A stretch of 25,800 nucleotides of DNA from Xanthobacteraceae bacterium (GCA_030037105.1 JASHRY010000061.1:1-25800), one strand, 5' to 3'; shown: positions 9,096 through 18,020, counted from the stretch's first letter. Program-made: numbers and translations. Notes: a model not told the origin generated them from the letters alone.

Positions 9096-9968
9096 CTACA
9101 CACGGGCCTGCGTCGTGCCCCATATGCCCTGGGGCCGGACGAGCAGCAAAGCGATCAGGATGCCGAAAGGGATGATCTCCTTGAGCGCGGCACCGAACAT
9201 CGCGCCCGTGTAAGTCTCCAAGACACCGAGCAGAAGCCCGCCGAATACGGCACCGCCGAGACTGCCGAAGCCGCCGATCACCGCCGCGACCAACGCCTTG
9301 AGAATAAGCTGTCCGATCTCGGGATTGATGCCGATCACCGGCGCCAGCAGCAAGCCGGCCAGCGCACCGATGGCTGCAGACAGCGCCCACGCCGAGCCGA
9401 ATACCGTGTTCACGCCGATCCCCATCAGCCGGGCCGCGGTCTGGTTTTGCGCGACCGCACGCATCGCCTTGCCAAGCTTGGTTCGTGCGAAGAACAGCAC
9501 CAGCAAAGCGACCAAGGCGGCGGTGCTGCCGATGATGACAAGATACGCCGGGTTGACCCGCACCGGTCCGATCGCGATGTCCGATCCACCATAAGGTACG
9601 GGCAGAAAGAAGGTATTGTCTTGCCAATGGATGCGGATCAACGCCCTGATGATCAGCCCAAGAGCAAAGGTGGCGATGACTAGGGTGAAGTCCGGCGCGC
9701 CAATGATGGGGCGAATGACGACGCGCTCGATCAGAACGCCGAATCCCGCCGCGAGCAGCAGCGTTGCCGGCACCATCGCCGCGTAGGGCAGACCGAAGGA
9801 CGTCAGTACCAATGCAATGTAAGCGCCGAGCGTCACCAGCTCGCCCTGCGCGAAATTCAGAACGCGGCTCGCTTTGAACGGAATGGCCAGCGACAAAGCG
9901 ACGATGGCGTAAATGGCACCCACGCTGAGCCCTGAAAGCGCGAGTTGCAACGCGATCCGCCATGTCAT
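9096..9968 (-). CDS. livH: Branched-chain amino acid-type ABC transporter permease (LivH-like)
   Basis: The 290-residue inner-membrane permease has LivH landmarks: GLSVGAIYAIVALSLAI at the N-terminus, SRVLNFAQGELVTLGAY, TKLGKAMRAVAQNQTAARLMGI, the IGGFGSLGGAVFGGLLLG loop that contacts the ATPases, and a final LLVRPQGIWG. About eight hydrophobic helices can be picked out. It follows the binding-protein gene after a 53-base gap with only a weak ribosome site. ATG 9968 keeps the conserved MTWRIALQLALSGL start; a second ATG five bases downstream is in another frame. Confidence 0.93.
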   Translation of the reverse strand: MTWRIALQLALSGLSVGAIYAIVALSLAIPFKASRVLNFAQGELVTLGAYIALVLTSFGLPYAAMVPATLLLAAGFGVLIERVVIRPIIGAPDFTLVIATFALGLIIRALIRIHWQDNTFFLPVPYGGSDIAIGPVRVNPAYLVIIGSTAALVALLVLFFARTKLGKAMRAVAQNQTAARLMGIGVNTVFGSAWALSAAIGALAGLLLAPVIGINPEIGQLILKALVAAVIGGFGSLGGAVFGGLLLGVLETYTGAMFGAALKEIIPFGILIALLLVRPQGIWGTTQARV

Positions 9969-10021
9969 GACGAGCTCTACGGAGACGGGCGCGGCTCTTC
10001 TCTTCCGCGGCGCTCCTTACC

Positions 10022-11233
10022 TCATCGATAACGCTGCAGGATGTCGCTCGGCCGCTTGCTTTCCCACTTCACCTGCACCCATTCGCCGTTCTTCACCTGC
10101 ATCGGCTGCAGGCGCAGATTGCCGATGTGATGGATTTTGCTGAAGGTACGCGGGCTGGCGATTGGACCGACGCGGTAATCGCGAAGATTCTCCAGTGCAT
10201 TGATGAGGCCGGCGGTGGTCAAGTCCTTGCCGGCGTTGCGCATCCCCTGGGCCAACACGTACATGTCGCCGTAGGCGAGAATGTCGAAGGTGTTGGGGCG
10301 GCTTGCAGGCAGGTTGGGATATTCCGCTTTCCACTTGGCGCGCCAGGCTTTCATCGCCGGATCGCTTGAATTCGGAAGGAGCGGGATCAACGCGAACCCG
10401 CTTATGCCCTCGGCAGCGGGACCGGCGGCGGTCAGGATTCCCTGGTCGACCATATTGGTGCCGACGAAGAACGGTTGACTGAGGCCGAGTTCCTTGGCTT
10501 GCCGCAAGGCAATCGCTGCTTCGGCGGGATTGCCGAAAAAAGCGATGACTTGCGGGTTCGCCTGCTGTATCGCCAACAGTTGCGGCGTGAAATCCTTGTC
10601 GCCGATATTGAACTCGACCCGCTTCACCGGCGCGATCTTATACCAGCTCTGCAAGTGCTTGGTCAGCGCGTCGCCTTCGTTCTTCGGATATTCCTCGCGG
10701 CCGCTGATAATACCGATTTTGGTCGCCTTCATGCCGTCGACGATGTATTCGGCGTAGAGTTCCCCATAGCGCGGCACTTCAGTGGTGCCGCCGCGAAACA
10801 GATTCTTGGCGAACGGCCAGGTCACGGCCGGCGCCGATGCAAAGGAGACGTACATTACGATCCCCTTCTGCTTGACATAATCGATAGTTCCGATGGTGCC
10901 GTTGCTGCCGGCAACGCAGAAGATGGCGAATACCTTGTCTTCATCAACGAGTTTCTTCACCGCGGCCAAGGCTTTGGCGGGGGAGTGACCGTCGTCCTCG
11001 AAGATCATGACCAGCCTGCGGCCGTTCACGCCGCCGGCGGCATTGATCTCCTTGATGGCCATGGCGGCGCCGTCGCGGCCGGCGAGTCCGATATAAGCCG
11101 CCGGCCCCGTGATCGGTCCAAATGCGCCGATCGTGATCGTGTCCGCGGTGACGCCTTGCTCGGCCACGGCGGGAGCCGCCGCCAGGACGAGAGACGCCGC
11201 GAGCGCCAGGAAAAACCTCTTTCCACCAGCCAT
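10022..11233 (-). CDS. livK: ABC transporter periplasmic substrate-binding protein (LivK-like, Peripla_BP_6)
   Basis: The 403-residue protein has a clear Sec signal peptide (MAGGKRFFLALAASLVLAAAP, then AVA with likely cleavage after Ala24), followed by ADTITIGAFGPITGPAA, the family's N-terminal strand. It captures the ligand in the periplasm for LivHMGF. ATG 11233 is fixed by GGGAGG six bases upstream; a longer reading from 11290 would bury the signal peptide and cross the promoter. It is the first gene of the minus-strand operon, and its promoter carries a palindrome that the divergent TetR protein probably binds. Relatives next to acyl-CoA ligases often bind aromatic or alicyclic acids; the ligand here is unknown. 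Confidence 0.92.
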   Translation of the reverse strand: MAGGKRFFLALAASLVLAAAPAVAEQGVTADTITIGAFGPITGPAAYIGLAGRDGAAMAIKEINAAGGVNGRRLVMIFEDDGHSPAKALAAVKKLVDEDKVFAIFCVAGSNGTIGTIDYVKQKGIVMYVSFASAPAVTWPFAKNLFRGGTTEVPRYGELYAEYIVDGMKATKIGIISGREEYPKNEGDALTKHLQSWYKIAPVKRVEFNIGDKDFTPQLLAIQQANPQVIAFFGNPAEAAIALRQAKELGLSQPFFVGTNMVDQGILTAAGPAAEGISGFALIPLLPNSSDPAMKAWRAKWKAEYPNLPASRPNTFDILAYGDMYVLAQGMRNAGKDLTTAGLINALENLRDYRVGPIASPRTFSKIHHIGNLRLQPMQVKNGEWVQVKWESKRPSDILQRYR

Positions 11234-11262
11234 GCTCCCTCCCGCCGCTCTGTTCTTTTCTG

Positions 11263-11276
11263 ACTGAGCGCTCAGT
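11263..11276. promoter_or_regulatory. Perfect 14-bp palindrome, probable TetR operator
   Basis: ACTGAGCGCTCAGT is a perfect inverted repeat with the TGAGCGCTCA core often seen for TetR-family regulators of CoA-related catabolism. It lies between the divergent livK and tetR genes and directly abuts the predicted -10 box of the livK operon, so a bound repressor would cover the transcription start. Binding by the adjacent TetR protein is inferred. Confidence 0.65.
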
Positions 11277-11303
11277 TTATTGAGTGGCAAAAAATAAAGT
11301 CAA
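11276..11303 (-). promoter_or_regulatory. Predicted sigma-70 promoter of the liv/amidohydrolase/SDR/ligase operon
   Basis: On the minus strand TTGACT (11303-11298) and AATAAA (11281-11276) are spaced by 16 bases. The -35 box matches five of six consensus bases and the -10 box four of six. Transcription would start near 11269, inside the palindrome, leaving a leader of about 36 bases to ATG 11233. Confidence 0.5.
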
Positions 11304-11334
11304 GATGCTTTTTGACGCAAGTTATGACATATGT

Positions 11335-11365
11335 TGAGCCGACAGCGGCATCAATGAGCCGATAG
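11335..11365 (+). repeat. Two 11-bp direct repeats 20 bp apart upstream of tetR
   Basis: TGAGCCGACAG (11335-11345) and TGAGCCGATAG (11355-11365) differ at one base and are exactly 20 bp apart, about two helical turns. They lie just before the tetR start. They could be a second protein-binding site for autoregulation, or chance. Confidence 0.35.
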
Positions 11366-11380
11366 AGGATAAGACAACTT

Positions 11381-12082
11381 GTGACGCTTGTTTCCGAGAC
11401 GCCGTTGGCGCGCAAACAGCCGGCAAAGGACAAGGCGACGATCAAGCCGCCGGTGCTCCGCCGGGTCAAGACCACGACCAAAGATGCGAGCCTGATCCGC
11501 GATCGGCGCGAACAGCTCGTCCGCGCTGCGATCAAGGTATTCGGCGAGAAAGGATTTCATCAGACCACCGTGCGCGACATCGGTCGCGCCGCGCGACTTA
11601 CCCAGGGCACCATCTATAATTATGTCCGCTCGAAGGAGGACATTCTGTTCCTAGTCTGCGATCGGATCGTCACCGAATATCAGGATAGCGTTCGCCGGGC
11701 GCTCACTACAAAAGGCGACGCGACCGAGCGGCTGAGAGCGGCGCTGCGCGGCGTCGTCCAGGTGATGATCGAACGGCAGAGCACGATTTTGCTGCTCTAT
11801 CACGAAAGTCACAATCTCGACCGGCGATCCTTGCGCGTCATCCTGGCGCGCGTCGGCGAGTTTATTGCAAATTTTGAACAGCTTTTGGCAGAGGCCGATC
11901 GGCGGCGGCGGATTTCGTCTCGCGATTTGCAACTGACGGCCAACATCATCACTTTCTTGCCGACCATGGTCGCGTTGCGGCGTTGGGCGCTTCCTCACCT
12001 GAGGTCGCCCGAGCTTCTGGTCAACGAATTGGTCGATTTCATGCTGCGCGGCCTCGGGCTTCCACCATCGGCGAAGGCGTGA
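11381..12082 (+). CDS. TetR/AcrR-family transcriptional regulator
   Basis: This 233-residue regulator has a charged N-terminal arm of about 40 residues. A TetR helix-turn-helix domain follows (about 43-90; AAIKVFGEKGFHQTTVRDIGR, then GTIYNYVRSKEDIL), and then an all-helical ligand-binding domain. Similar proteins repress fatty-acid, steroid and aromatic-acid genes and release DNA on binding an acyl-CoA. It is divergent from the livK operon, whose promoter holds a perfect palindrome, so control of that operon and of itself is likely. The GTG start at 11381 follows GAGG at 11365-11368 with a long 12-base spacing, and no better start is seen before the DNA-binding domain. Confidence 0.9.
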   Translation: MTLVSETPLARKQPAKDKATIKPPVLRRVKTTTKDASLIRDRREQLVRAAIKVFGEKGFHQTTVRDIGRAARLTQGTIYNYVRSKEDILFLVCDRIVTEYQDSVRRALTTKGDATERLRAALRGVVQVMIERQSTILLLYHESHNLDRRSLRVILARVGEFIANFEQLLAEADRRRRISSRDLQLTANIITFLPTMVALRRWALPHLRSPELLVNELVDFMLRGLGLPPSAKA

Positions 12083-12086
12083 AGCC

Positions 12087-12103
12087 GCGCCGGGATGCGG
12101 CGC
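12087..12103 (+). terminator. Hairpin just after tetR, possible terminator
   Basis: GCGCCG, loop GGATG, CGGCGC forms a six-pair all-GC stem starting five bases after the tetR stop. No T-run follows, so it is at best a weak or factor-assisted terminator or an mRNA-stabilising hairpin. Confidence 0.3.
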
Positions 12104-12352
12104 CCGCGACGAGAGTTCGCTTTGCTTCCATTGCGACAATTCGCTAAAGTTCCGCCGCTCGACGCCCTTTCGTGGGAGCGATCTGCGTTCGGGTTTTCTT
12201 CCCCTTCCACTCCCTTGAACGGGAAGAATGTGGAGCGCCGCGCGGCCGTGCCCGCGGCGACCACGGCGGAACTTGAGACCGTCTCCCATAGTTCACGTGC
12301 CCGAGCGTCGGCTCGTCCCGGCGGGGTGGGGTGCGCAGTATCGGTCAAGGCT

Positions 12353-13504
12353 GTGGAGCTTCTGTTCTCTTCCATATGGCTCGCGATCATATCGTGGTTG
12401 ATCCTGCGGGCCGCTACGCAACGCGGGCTTTTCCCGCGCCTCGCCGCCGCGCCGCCGCCGCGCGATCGCGTGTCGCATATCGCGGTGATCGTGCCGGCGC
12501 GCGACGAGGAAGCGAATATCGAGCCATGCCTGCAATCCCTGCTCATGCAGGACTATCCGCCAAGCCTTCTGAGCATACTCGTGGTCGACGATCACTCGGC
12601 CGACGCGACCGCCGCAATCGTCCGCCGTCTCGCTGCGAACCATGTGCAGATCACCTTGATCCCAAGCCCGCCGCTGCCCCCGCGCTGGACCGGCAAGTCG
12701 CACGCGTGCTGGATCGGCGCGCGGACCGTACCGCCCGAGATCGAGTGGCTGTGCTTCATCGACGCCGACGTGAGGGCGCGCCCGGCGCTGGTGTCGAGCG
12801 CAATGCGCGCGGCGGTCGAACGGCATCTCGACCTGTTGTCGCTGGCGCCGCGCCAGGAGCTGCGGACCTTTGCCGAGCGCCTCATCATACCGTGCGGCCT
12901 CATTGTTTTGTCTTTCGTCCAGGACCTGCGACAGGTTCAGGCACGCACCGGTCACGATGCCACGGCGACCGGCCAATTCATGTTGGTCCGGCGCGACGCC
13001 TACGAGGCGGTCGGCGGCCACGCGGCCGTGTGCAGCGCCATTTGCGAGGACCTGGAATTCGCACGGCGGCTGAAGCAATCCGGACGATCCGTCCTGCTCA
13101 TGGCCGGCGAGCGGCTTATCTCGACACGCATGTATACCGGGTGGCGAACGCTCTGGCCGGGACTTGCCAAGAATCTGGTCGATACGTTCGGCGGCAGAGC
13201 CGCGACCATGACAGTGGCACTGACTGCCGTGACCATGGCGTGGGCGACGTTGGTGATCCCGCTCATCGACCTCGAAGGCTGGGCGCGAGGCGCCGAGGGC
13301 GCGGCTTCCGCATTGATTCTGGCGCTCGCCGGCTCGGCTGCGGCCGTCGGCTTGCATGTCTCCGCCGCGCTCTATTTCCGCATTCCGTTCTGGTACGGTC
13401 TTCTGTTCCCGCTCAGCTATACGGCGGGCGCGCTGATGGCCTTCGACAGCGTGCGCCGCCGCGTCAGCGGCCGGGTGAGCTGGAAGGGCCGAATCTATTC
13501 ATGA
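12353..13504 (+). CDS. GT2-family membrane glycosyltransferase, HpnB/CrtQ-like
   Basis: The roughly 383-residue protein has an N-terminal hydrophobic helix, then a GT-A domain: IAVIVPARDEEANI, VVDDHSADATA, PPRWTGKSHACW, the DxD motif in CFIDADVRA, and CEDLEFARRLK with the acidic catalytic pair. C-terminal hydrophobic segments follow. WTGK and the overall layout match hopene-associated glycosyltransferase HpnB and carotenoid glycosyltransferases. It probably moves a sugar onto a polyprenoid or hopanoid lipid at the inner membrane. It opens the hopanoid-tailoring gene run and overlaps the next gene by ATGA. The start is uncertain: GTG 12353 keeps the expected N-terminus but its AAGG is only two bases away, GTG 12326 is the other candidate, and the frame stays open further upstream. 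Confidence 0.8.
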   Translation: MELLFSSIWLAIISWLILRAATQRGLFPRLAAAPPPRDRVSHIAVIVPARDEEANIEPCLQSLLMQDYPPSLLSILVVDDHSADATAAIVRRLAANHVQITLIPSPPLPPRWTGKSHACWIGARTVPPEIEWLCFIDADVRARPALVSSAMRAAVERHLDLLSLAPRQELRTFAERLIIPCGLIVLSFVQDLRQVQARTGHDATATGQFMLVRRDAYEAVGGHAAVCSAICEDLEFARRLKQSGRSVLLMAGERLISTRMYTGWRTLWPGLAKNLVDTFGGRAATMTVALTAVTMAWATLVIPLIDLEGWARGAEGAASALILALAGSAAAVGLHVSAALYFRIPFWYGLLFPLSYTAGALMAFDSVRRRVSGRVSWKGRIYS

Positions 13505-14589
13505 AAGCTGCGCGGACTGCCGACAAGGAGGTGCGGTCCGTTGAGGGCGGCCGCACCCCCGAGCCTCTCGACTCGGGAGAGATTCGCGCGGTCATGCTCG
13601 CCGCCGCCGCCATCGCAATCTTTCTTTATTTGATCAAGGCTATACTGCTGCCCTTCCTGCTCGCGGCGATCATCGCCTATCTGTGTACGCCGTTATTGGA
13701 TTGGCTGGCAAAGCGCACGCGATGGCCGCGTTTGCTGTTCGCGGTCGTGCTGTTCCTGCTTATCGTCGGCATCGCCGGCGCCGGCATGACATTCGCGACC
13801 CAGCACGTCGTGGCCGAGACGAGAAGCTTCGCCGCGGATTTGCCGGGCACGCTGGAGATGTTGCTCCGGCAGACGATCGGCGACGAGCCCGTTCGGCTGT
13901 TCGGGCAATCATTCACCGCTCACGACATCGCGCAATCGGTAGTTGATCGGGCCCGCGACCTCATCGGTCGGACGGGCGGGATCGCGATGCTGACCGGCTA
14001 CGGCTTTGCCACCGTCATGGGCGCATTCCTCACGCTGGTGTTGCTGTTTTACTTTCTGGCGAGCGGCCATCAAGTGGCGCGCGGATTGTTCTGGATTGTG
14101 CCGCCGCATCGCCGCGCGTTGGTCGCGCGAATCTGGGCGCGTCTCGACCCGGTGCTGATGCGCTATTTCCTCGGCGTGTTTGCGGTGGTGATCTACGCGA
14201 CAATTGCCGCCTATGTCGGTCTCGGCGTCATCCTCGGCATCAGACATGCCGTGCTCTTGGCCCTGCTGACCGGGATTCTCGAGACCGTGCCGGTGATCGG
14301 CCCGACGTCTGCGGCGATCATCGCCGGCTTGGTGGCGCTGCGTTCGGCGACGGGAATGGCGAGCATCTTTGCCTACGCGGCTTATGCGACCGTGCTGCGC
14401 CTGTCGATCGACCAAATCGTCGGCCCGATCGTGCTCGGCCGCGCGGCGCGTGTACATCCGGCGCTGATCATCTTCTGCTTCCTTGCCGGCGGCATCGTGC
14501 TTGGCATTCCGGGCGTAATCCTGGCGGTGCCGCTGGCCTTGGTCGTCAGGAGCGCGTTGGCGACGTTGTACGGCGATCAGCCCAAATAG
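13501..14589 (+). CDS. AI-2E family (PF01594) transporter-like membrane protein
   Basis: The 362-residue protein has two N-terminal helices (AAAAIAIFLYLIKAILLPFLLAAI-type), an extramembrane middle region (about 100-160) and a run of further helices. These include GLGVILGIRHAVLLALLTGILETVPVIGP and the C-terminal PALIIFCFLAGGIVLGIPGVILAVPLA, which are landmarks of the UPF0118/AI-2E exporter family. Members export autoinducer-2, act as Na+/H+ antiporters or have no known substrate. Its ATG overlaps the stop of the glycosyltransferase gene (ATGA), so the two are made together; a role in moving a hopanoid or sugar-lipid is only an inference. The same frame reads open back into the glycosyltransferase gene, but that part is a shadow. 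Confidence 0.85.
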   Translation: MKAARTADKEVRSVEGGRTPEPLDSGEIRAVMLAAAAIAIFLYLIKAILLPFLLAAIIAYLCTPLLDWLAKRTRWPRLLFAVVLFLLIVGIAGAGMTFATQHVVAETRSFAADLPGTLEMLLRQTIGDEPVRLFGQSFTAHDIAQSVVDRARDLIGRTGGIAMLTGYGFATVMGAFLTLVLLFYFLASGHQVARGLFWIVPPHRRALVARIWARLDPVLMRYFLGVFAVVIYATIAAYVGLGVILGIRHAVLLALLTGILETVPVIGPTSAAIIAGLVALRSATGMASIFAYAAYATVLRLSIDQIVGPIVLGRAARVHPALIIFCFLAGGIVLGIPGVILAVPLALVVRSALATLYGDQPK

Positions 14590-14730
14590 GGGGCGGACGC
14601 CCGGCGTGGAAGCTGTCGTTCTCGGCTCTCGCGCAACGGCACGGAACTCGGCTATATTATGGCAGCATCCGGCAACTTTCTTGGCGCAGGAGAGTTGCCC
14701 GGGGGATTGAGGAAACGCGGAGCCCGCTAT

Positions 14731-15390
14731 ATGGCGGTGTGGGATTCCGCACAGCAACGGACGCAGTCGCTGTACAGCCATCCCTGGCTGGCGGAGCTCG
14801 TTTTAGCGCTTGACGGGCGCTTGCGCCGCCGGCAGGCGGTGTTCGAATATACTCGCAATCCGTCCTGCGTTTTCCGCATCGATATCACCCGCGCTCCGCG
14901 CCGGTTCGCGCTGCGCGATGGAACGCGTGTGCATCCGGGTGAGCGGATCGTGCGGCTGCATTTCTGGAACGAGCAGATCCCGCCGGTGCCGCAGAGTGGA
15001 CCCACGATCGGCTGGGCGCGGCAGATGCAGCACGTGATGACGAATTCGCTGCGCGACCTTGCGCGCTATCTCGCGTCGCATCCCGACCTCGCCGACATCA
15101 CGGCGATCTGGACCGATGCGCCCTCCGGCACCCCGACGCAGAGCGAGCAACTCGCGCGTATCATGGCGCGCTTCGGTTTCGAGACGATTGCCGAGTCGGC
15201 GCCTTTGACTATCGGTCAATGCCTGCGCCGTTTCGGTGAAAATATCCTGATCTCGCTGATCGTCTTCGTGCAGAATGCCGGTGCGCTGCGTATCGACACG
15301 CTTAAGCGCGTACGGGTGCCGATCTATCTTTCGCGGCGGGCGCTGGAGAAGAAATTCGGCGTCGTGGAAGGGTCTTCGCTGGGGGCTTAA
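14731..15390 (+). CDS. YkoP-like domain protein of unknown function
   Basis: This soluble protein of about 219 residues has no signal peptide or clear enzyme motif. The stretch with DGTRVHPGERIVRLHFWNEQIP resembles the YkoP-type domain seen beside or fused to polysaccharide deacetylases and glycosyltransferases. A second half (about residues 80-165) looks helical with a GF-type end. ATG 14731 is preferred because CGGAG lies eight bases upstream; ATG 14659 would add 24 residues but has no ribosome site. It ends six bases before hpnI, so it belongs to the tailoring operon. Its place suggests a helper for hopanoid head-group assembly; no activity is assigned. Confidence 0.7.
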   Translation: MAVWDSAQQRTQSLYSHPWLAELVLALDGRLRRRQAVFEYTRNPSCVFRIDITRAPRRFALRDGTRVHPGERIVRLHFWNEQIPPVPQSGPTIGWARQMQHVMTNSLRDLARYLASHPDLADITAIWTDAPSGTPTQSEQLARIMARFGFETIAESAPLTIGQCLRRFGENILISLIVFVQNAGALRIDTLKRVRVPIYLSRRALEKKFGVVEGSSLGA

Positions 15391-15396
15391 CGTGTC

Positions 15397-16593
15397 ATGA
15401 GCATTGCCGAGAGCATTCCCGACCTGGTGTCGTTCGTCTTGTCGCTATGCGACATCTGTCTCGCTGTCGCCTTCGTCGGCTGCCTTTTTACCTTGGTCGA
15501 AGCTGCTTTCGTTCTCGGCTTCCGCGGCAAAGATTTCCGCGGCAAGGAGACGCGCGGTAGCGGCGCGGAGCCGCCGGTGACGATCTTGAAGCCGCTGCAC
15601 GGCGCCGAGCCCGACCTGCCTGCGCGGCTCGCGGCGTTCTGCCGGCAGGACTACGATGGTTCGATTCAAGTTGTGTGCGGCACGCAGGATTACGCTTCGG
15701 CCGCCGCGACCGACGTGCGCGGAATGAGACGCGATTTTCCGGACAAGGCGATCGAGCTGGTCGTCGACCCGCGCAGTCATGGCGTCAATCGCAAGATATC
15801 GAACCTGATCAATATGCTTCCGCGCGCCCGCTACGACACCCTGGTGATCTCCGACGCCGACATCGTCGTCGGGCCCGGTTATCTGCGCACCCTCGCCGCG
15901 CTCCTGGCGGCGCCGCGCGTCGGCGCCGCCACCTGCCTCTATTACGGCATCGGCGGAGAGCGACTATGGGCGCGTCTGTCCGCTCTCGCCATCAATTCGC
16001 ATTTCCTGCCGCAGGCGATCGCCGCCATCGGCCTCGGCCTGGCGAAATCGTGTTTCGGCGCCACGATCGCCTTGCGCCGGCCGGTGCTCGACCGGATCGG
16101 TGGCTTTCCCGCCCTCGCCGACGTGCTCGCCGACGATTACGCGATCGGGCTTGCCGTGCGATCCGCCGGTTATGACATCGCCACGGCGCCGTTCCTGGTC
16201 GGCCATAAATGCTTCGAAAGCAGCCTGCGGCAGCTCGTGCGGCATCAGTTGCGGGTGGCGCGCACGATCAAGAGCATCGACCCGATCGGGTACGCCGGCT
16301 CGATCGTGACCCATCCCTGGCCGCTCGCCCTTCTTGGCATGCTTTCGGGGAGCAGCGCCGCGGCCCTGCTCGCGGTTGCCGTCCTGGCTTCACGCGTGAC
16401 GCTCTGCCGCTGCGTCGAACGCCGGTTCGAGTTGCCGCGGCAGAATTACTGGCTCATTCCGCTGCAAGATATCATCGCTTTCGCCGTCTATGTAACGAGC
16501 TTCTTCGGGGCGACAATCCACTGGCGGGGCGCCGACTATCGCGTGGCCGGAGACGGCACTCTGATCGGAGATAAGACCCGAGGAATCACATGA
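15397..16593 (+). CDS. hpnI: HpnI, bacteriohopanetetrol N-acetylglucosaminyltransferase
   Basis: The 398-residue GT2 enzyme has one N-terminal transmembrane helix (about 15-42), VTILKPLHGAEPDL, the DxD motif ISDADI (Asp153, Asp155), the catalytic acidic pair in VLADDYAIG (Asp246, Asp247), the RHQLRVAR motif (282-289, in place of QxxRW) and C-terminal hydrophobic segments. It resembles ceramide glucosyltransferase and is the known family for the first step of bacteriohopanetetrol cyclitol ether synthesis, adding GlcNAc to bacteriohopanetetrol. A small FRGK duplication sits at residues 42-50. Immediate hpnJ and hpnK partners support the call strongly. Confidence 0.9.
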   Translation: MSIAESIPDLVSFVLSLCDICLAVAFVGCLFTLVEAAFVLGFRGKDFRGKETRGSGAEPPVTILKPLHGAEPDLPARLAAFCRQDYDGSIQVVCGTQDYASAAATDVRGMRRDFPDKAIELVVDPRSHGVNRKISNLINMLPRARYDTLVISDADIVVGPGYLRTLAALLAAPRVGAATCLYYGIGGERLWARLSALAINSHFLPQAIAAIGLGLAKSCFGATIALRRPVLDRIGGFPALADVLADDYAIGLAVRSAGYDIATAPFLVGHKCFESSLRQLVRHQLRVARTIKSIDPIGYAGSIVTHPWPLALLGMLSGSSAAALLAVAVLASRVTLCRCVERRFELPRQNYWLIPLQDIIAFAVYVTSFFGATIHWRGADYRVAGDGTLIGDKTRGIT

Positions 16594-18020
16594 TGCGCAC
16601 CTTGCTCCTGCAGGCTCCATCCTTCACCGGTTTCGACGGCGGAGCCGGCTCGCGCTACCAGGCACGGCGCGAGATTCGCTCCTACTGGTATCCGACCTGG
16701 CTCGCCCAGGTCGCCGCCGTCGTTCCCGGCAGCAAGCTCATCGATGCCGTGCCACATCGGCTCGCGCTTGCCGACATATTGCGCGAGGCGGCGAATTACG
16801 ACCTCGCGGTGCTGCATACCTCGACGCCGTCATTCGCCTCCGATGTCCGGGTCGTCGAAGCGCTCAAGGCCGCCAATCCGCGCATGAAGACGGGCTTCGT
16901 CGGCGCCAAGGTCGCGGTCGAGCCGCGCTCGAGCCTCGCGAGCTCGCCTGCGATCGATTTCGTGGCCGGCAACGAGTTCGATTTCACCATCAAGGAAGTG
17001 GCGGAAGGCCGCGACTGGAGCACCATTGCCGGGCTGTCGTATCGCGATGCCGCCGGCGCGATCAGGCACAACAAGCCGCGCGCCATTCTCGAGAACATGG
17101 ACGAACTGCCGTTCGTGACGCCGGTCTATAAGCGCGACTTGAAGATCGAGAACTATTTCATCGGCTATCTCAAGCATCCCTATATCTCGCTGTACACCGG
17201 ACGGGGATGCAAATCGCGCTGCACCTTCTGCCTGTGGCCGCAAACGGTCGGCGGCCATCGCTATCGCACCCGCAGCGTCGGCAATGTCGTGGAGGAGATT
17301 CGCTGGGCCAAAGACGCGTTCCCGCAAGTGAAGGAATTTTTCTTCGACGACGACACCTTCACCGACGACCGGCCGCGCACGGAAGCGATCGCGCGGGAGC
17401 TCGGCAGGCTCGGCATCACCTGGTCGTGCAATGCCAAGGCGAACGTGCCGCGGGACACGCTGAAAGTGATGCGCGACAATGGCTTGCGGCTCCTGCTCGT
17501 GGGTTATGAGACCGGCAACCAGCAGATCCTGCACAACATCAGGAAGGGGATGCGCATCGACGTGGCGCGGCGCTTCACCAAGGATTGCCACGAGCTCGGC
17601 ATCACCATCCACGGCACCTTCATCCTCGGGCTTCCGGGCGAAAGCCGGGAAACGATCGAGGAGACCATCCGCTTTGCCCGAGAGATCAATCCACACACGA
17701 TTCAGGTCTCGCTCGCGGCTCCCTATCCGGGCACCGAGCTTTACCGGCAAGCGCTCGAGCATGGATGGCTTGACGCAGAGCATGCCGAGCTGGTCGATGA
17801 GAACGGTGTGCAGCTCGCGCCATTGCATTACCCGCATTTGAGCCATACCGAGATTTTCCAATCGGTCGAGGATTTCTACCGGCGTTTCTATTTCCGCGCG
17901 CCCAAGATCGCGACAATCGTCTCGGAGATGGTACGCAGCCCGGACATGATGCTGCGGCGATTGCGCGAAGGCTTGGAGTTCTTCGCCTTCCTGCGCGAGC
18001 GGCGGGAGCTGGCGCACTGA
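16590..18020 (+). CDS. hpnJ: HpnJ, hopanoid-associated B12-binding radical SAM protein
   Basis: The 476-residue protein has an N-terminal cobalamin-binding-like Rossmann domain (about 1-160), then a radical SAM barrel with the cluster motif CKSRCTFC (Cys207, Cys211, Cys214), FFFDDDTFT, VGYETGNQ and GTFILGLPGE. In the known pathway HpnJ converts bacteriohopanetetrol glucosamine into the cyclitol ether by ring contraction, after HpnI and HpnK. ATG 16590 overlaps the hpnI stop and follows GAGG six bases upstream; a second ATG comes directly after. The end overlaps the start of hpnK. Confidence 0.93.
   Translation: MMRTLLLQAPSFTGFDGGAGSRYQARREIRSYWYPTWLAQVAAVVPGSKLIDAVPHRLALADILREAANYDLAVLHTSTPSFASDVRVVEALKAANPRMKTGFVGAKVAVEPRSSLASSPAIDFVAGNEFDFTIKEVAEGRDWSTIAGLSYRDAAGAIRHNKPRAILENMDELPFVTPVYKRDLKIENYFIGYLKHPYISLYTGRGCKSRCTFCLWPQTVGGHRYRTRSVGNVVEEIRWAKDAFPQVKEFFFDDDTFTDDRPRTEAIARELGRLGITWSCNAKANVPRDTLKVMRDNGLRLLLVGYETGNQQILHNIRKGMRIDVARRFTKDCHELGITIHGTFILGLPGESRETIEETIRFAREINPHTIQVSLAAPYPGTELYRQALEHGWLDAEHAELVDENGVQLAPLHYPHLSHTEIFQSVEDFYRRFYFRAPKIATIVSEMVRSPDMMLRRLREGLEFFAFLRERRELAH

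Noticed and set aside
12122..12150. Promoter for the hopanoid operon (TTGCTT, 17 bases, TAAAGT)
   Set aside because: Only three and four consensus matches; no more than chance in a 270-base gap.
12331..14589. 752-residue frame suggesting a fusion to the AI-2E protein
   Set aside because: The part before 13501 is the wrong frame of the glycosyltransferase gene; ATG 13501 overlaps that gene's stop normally.
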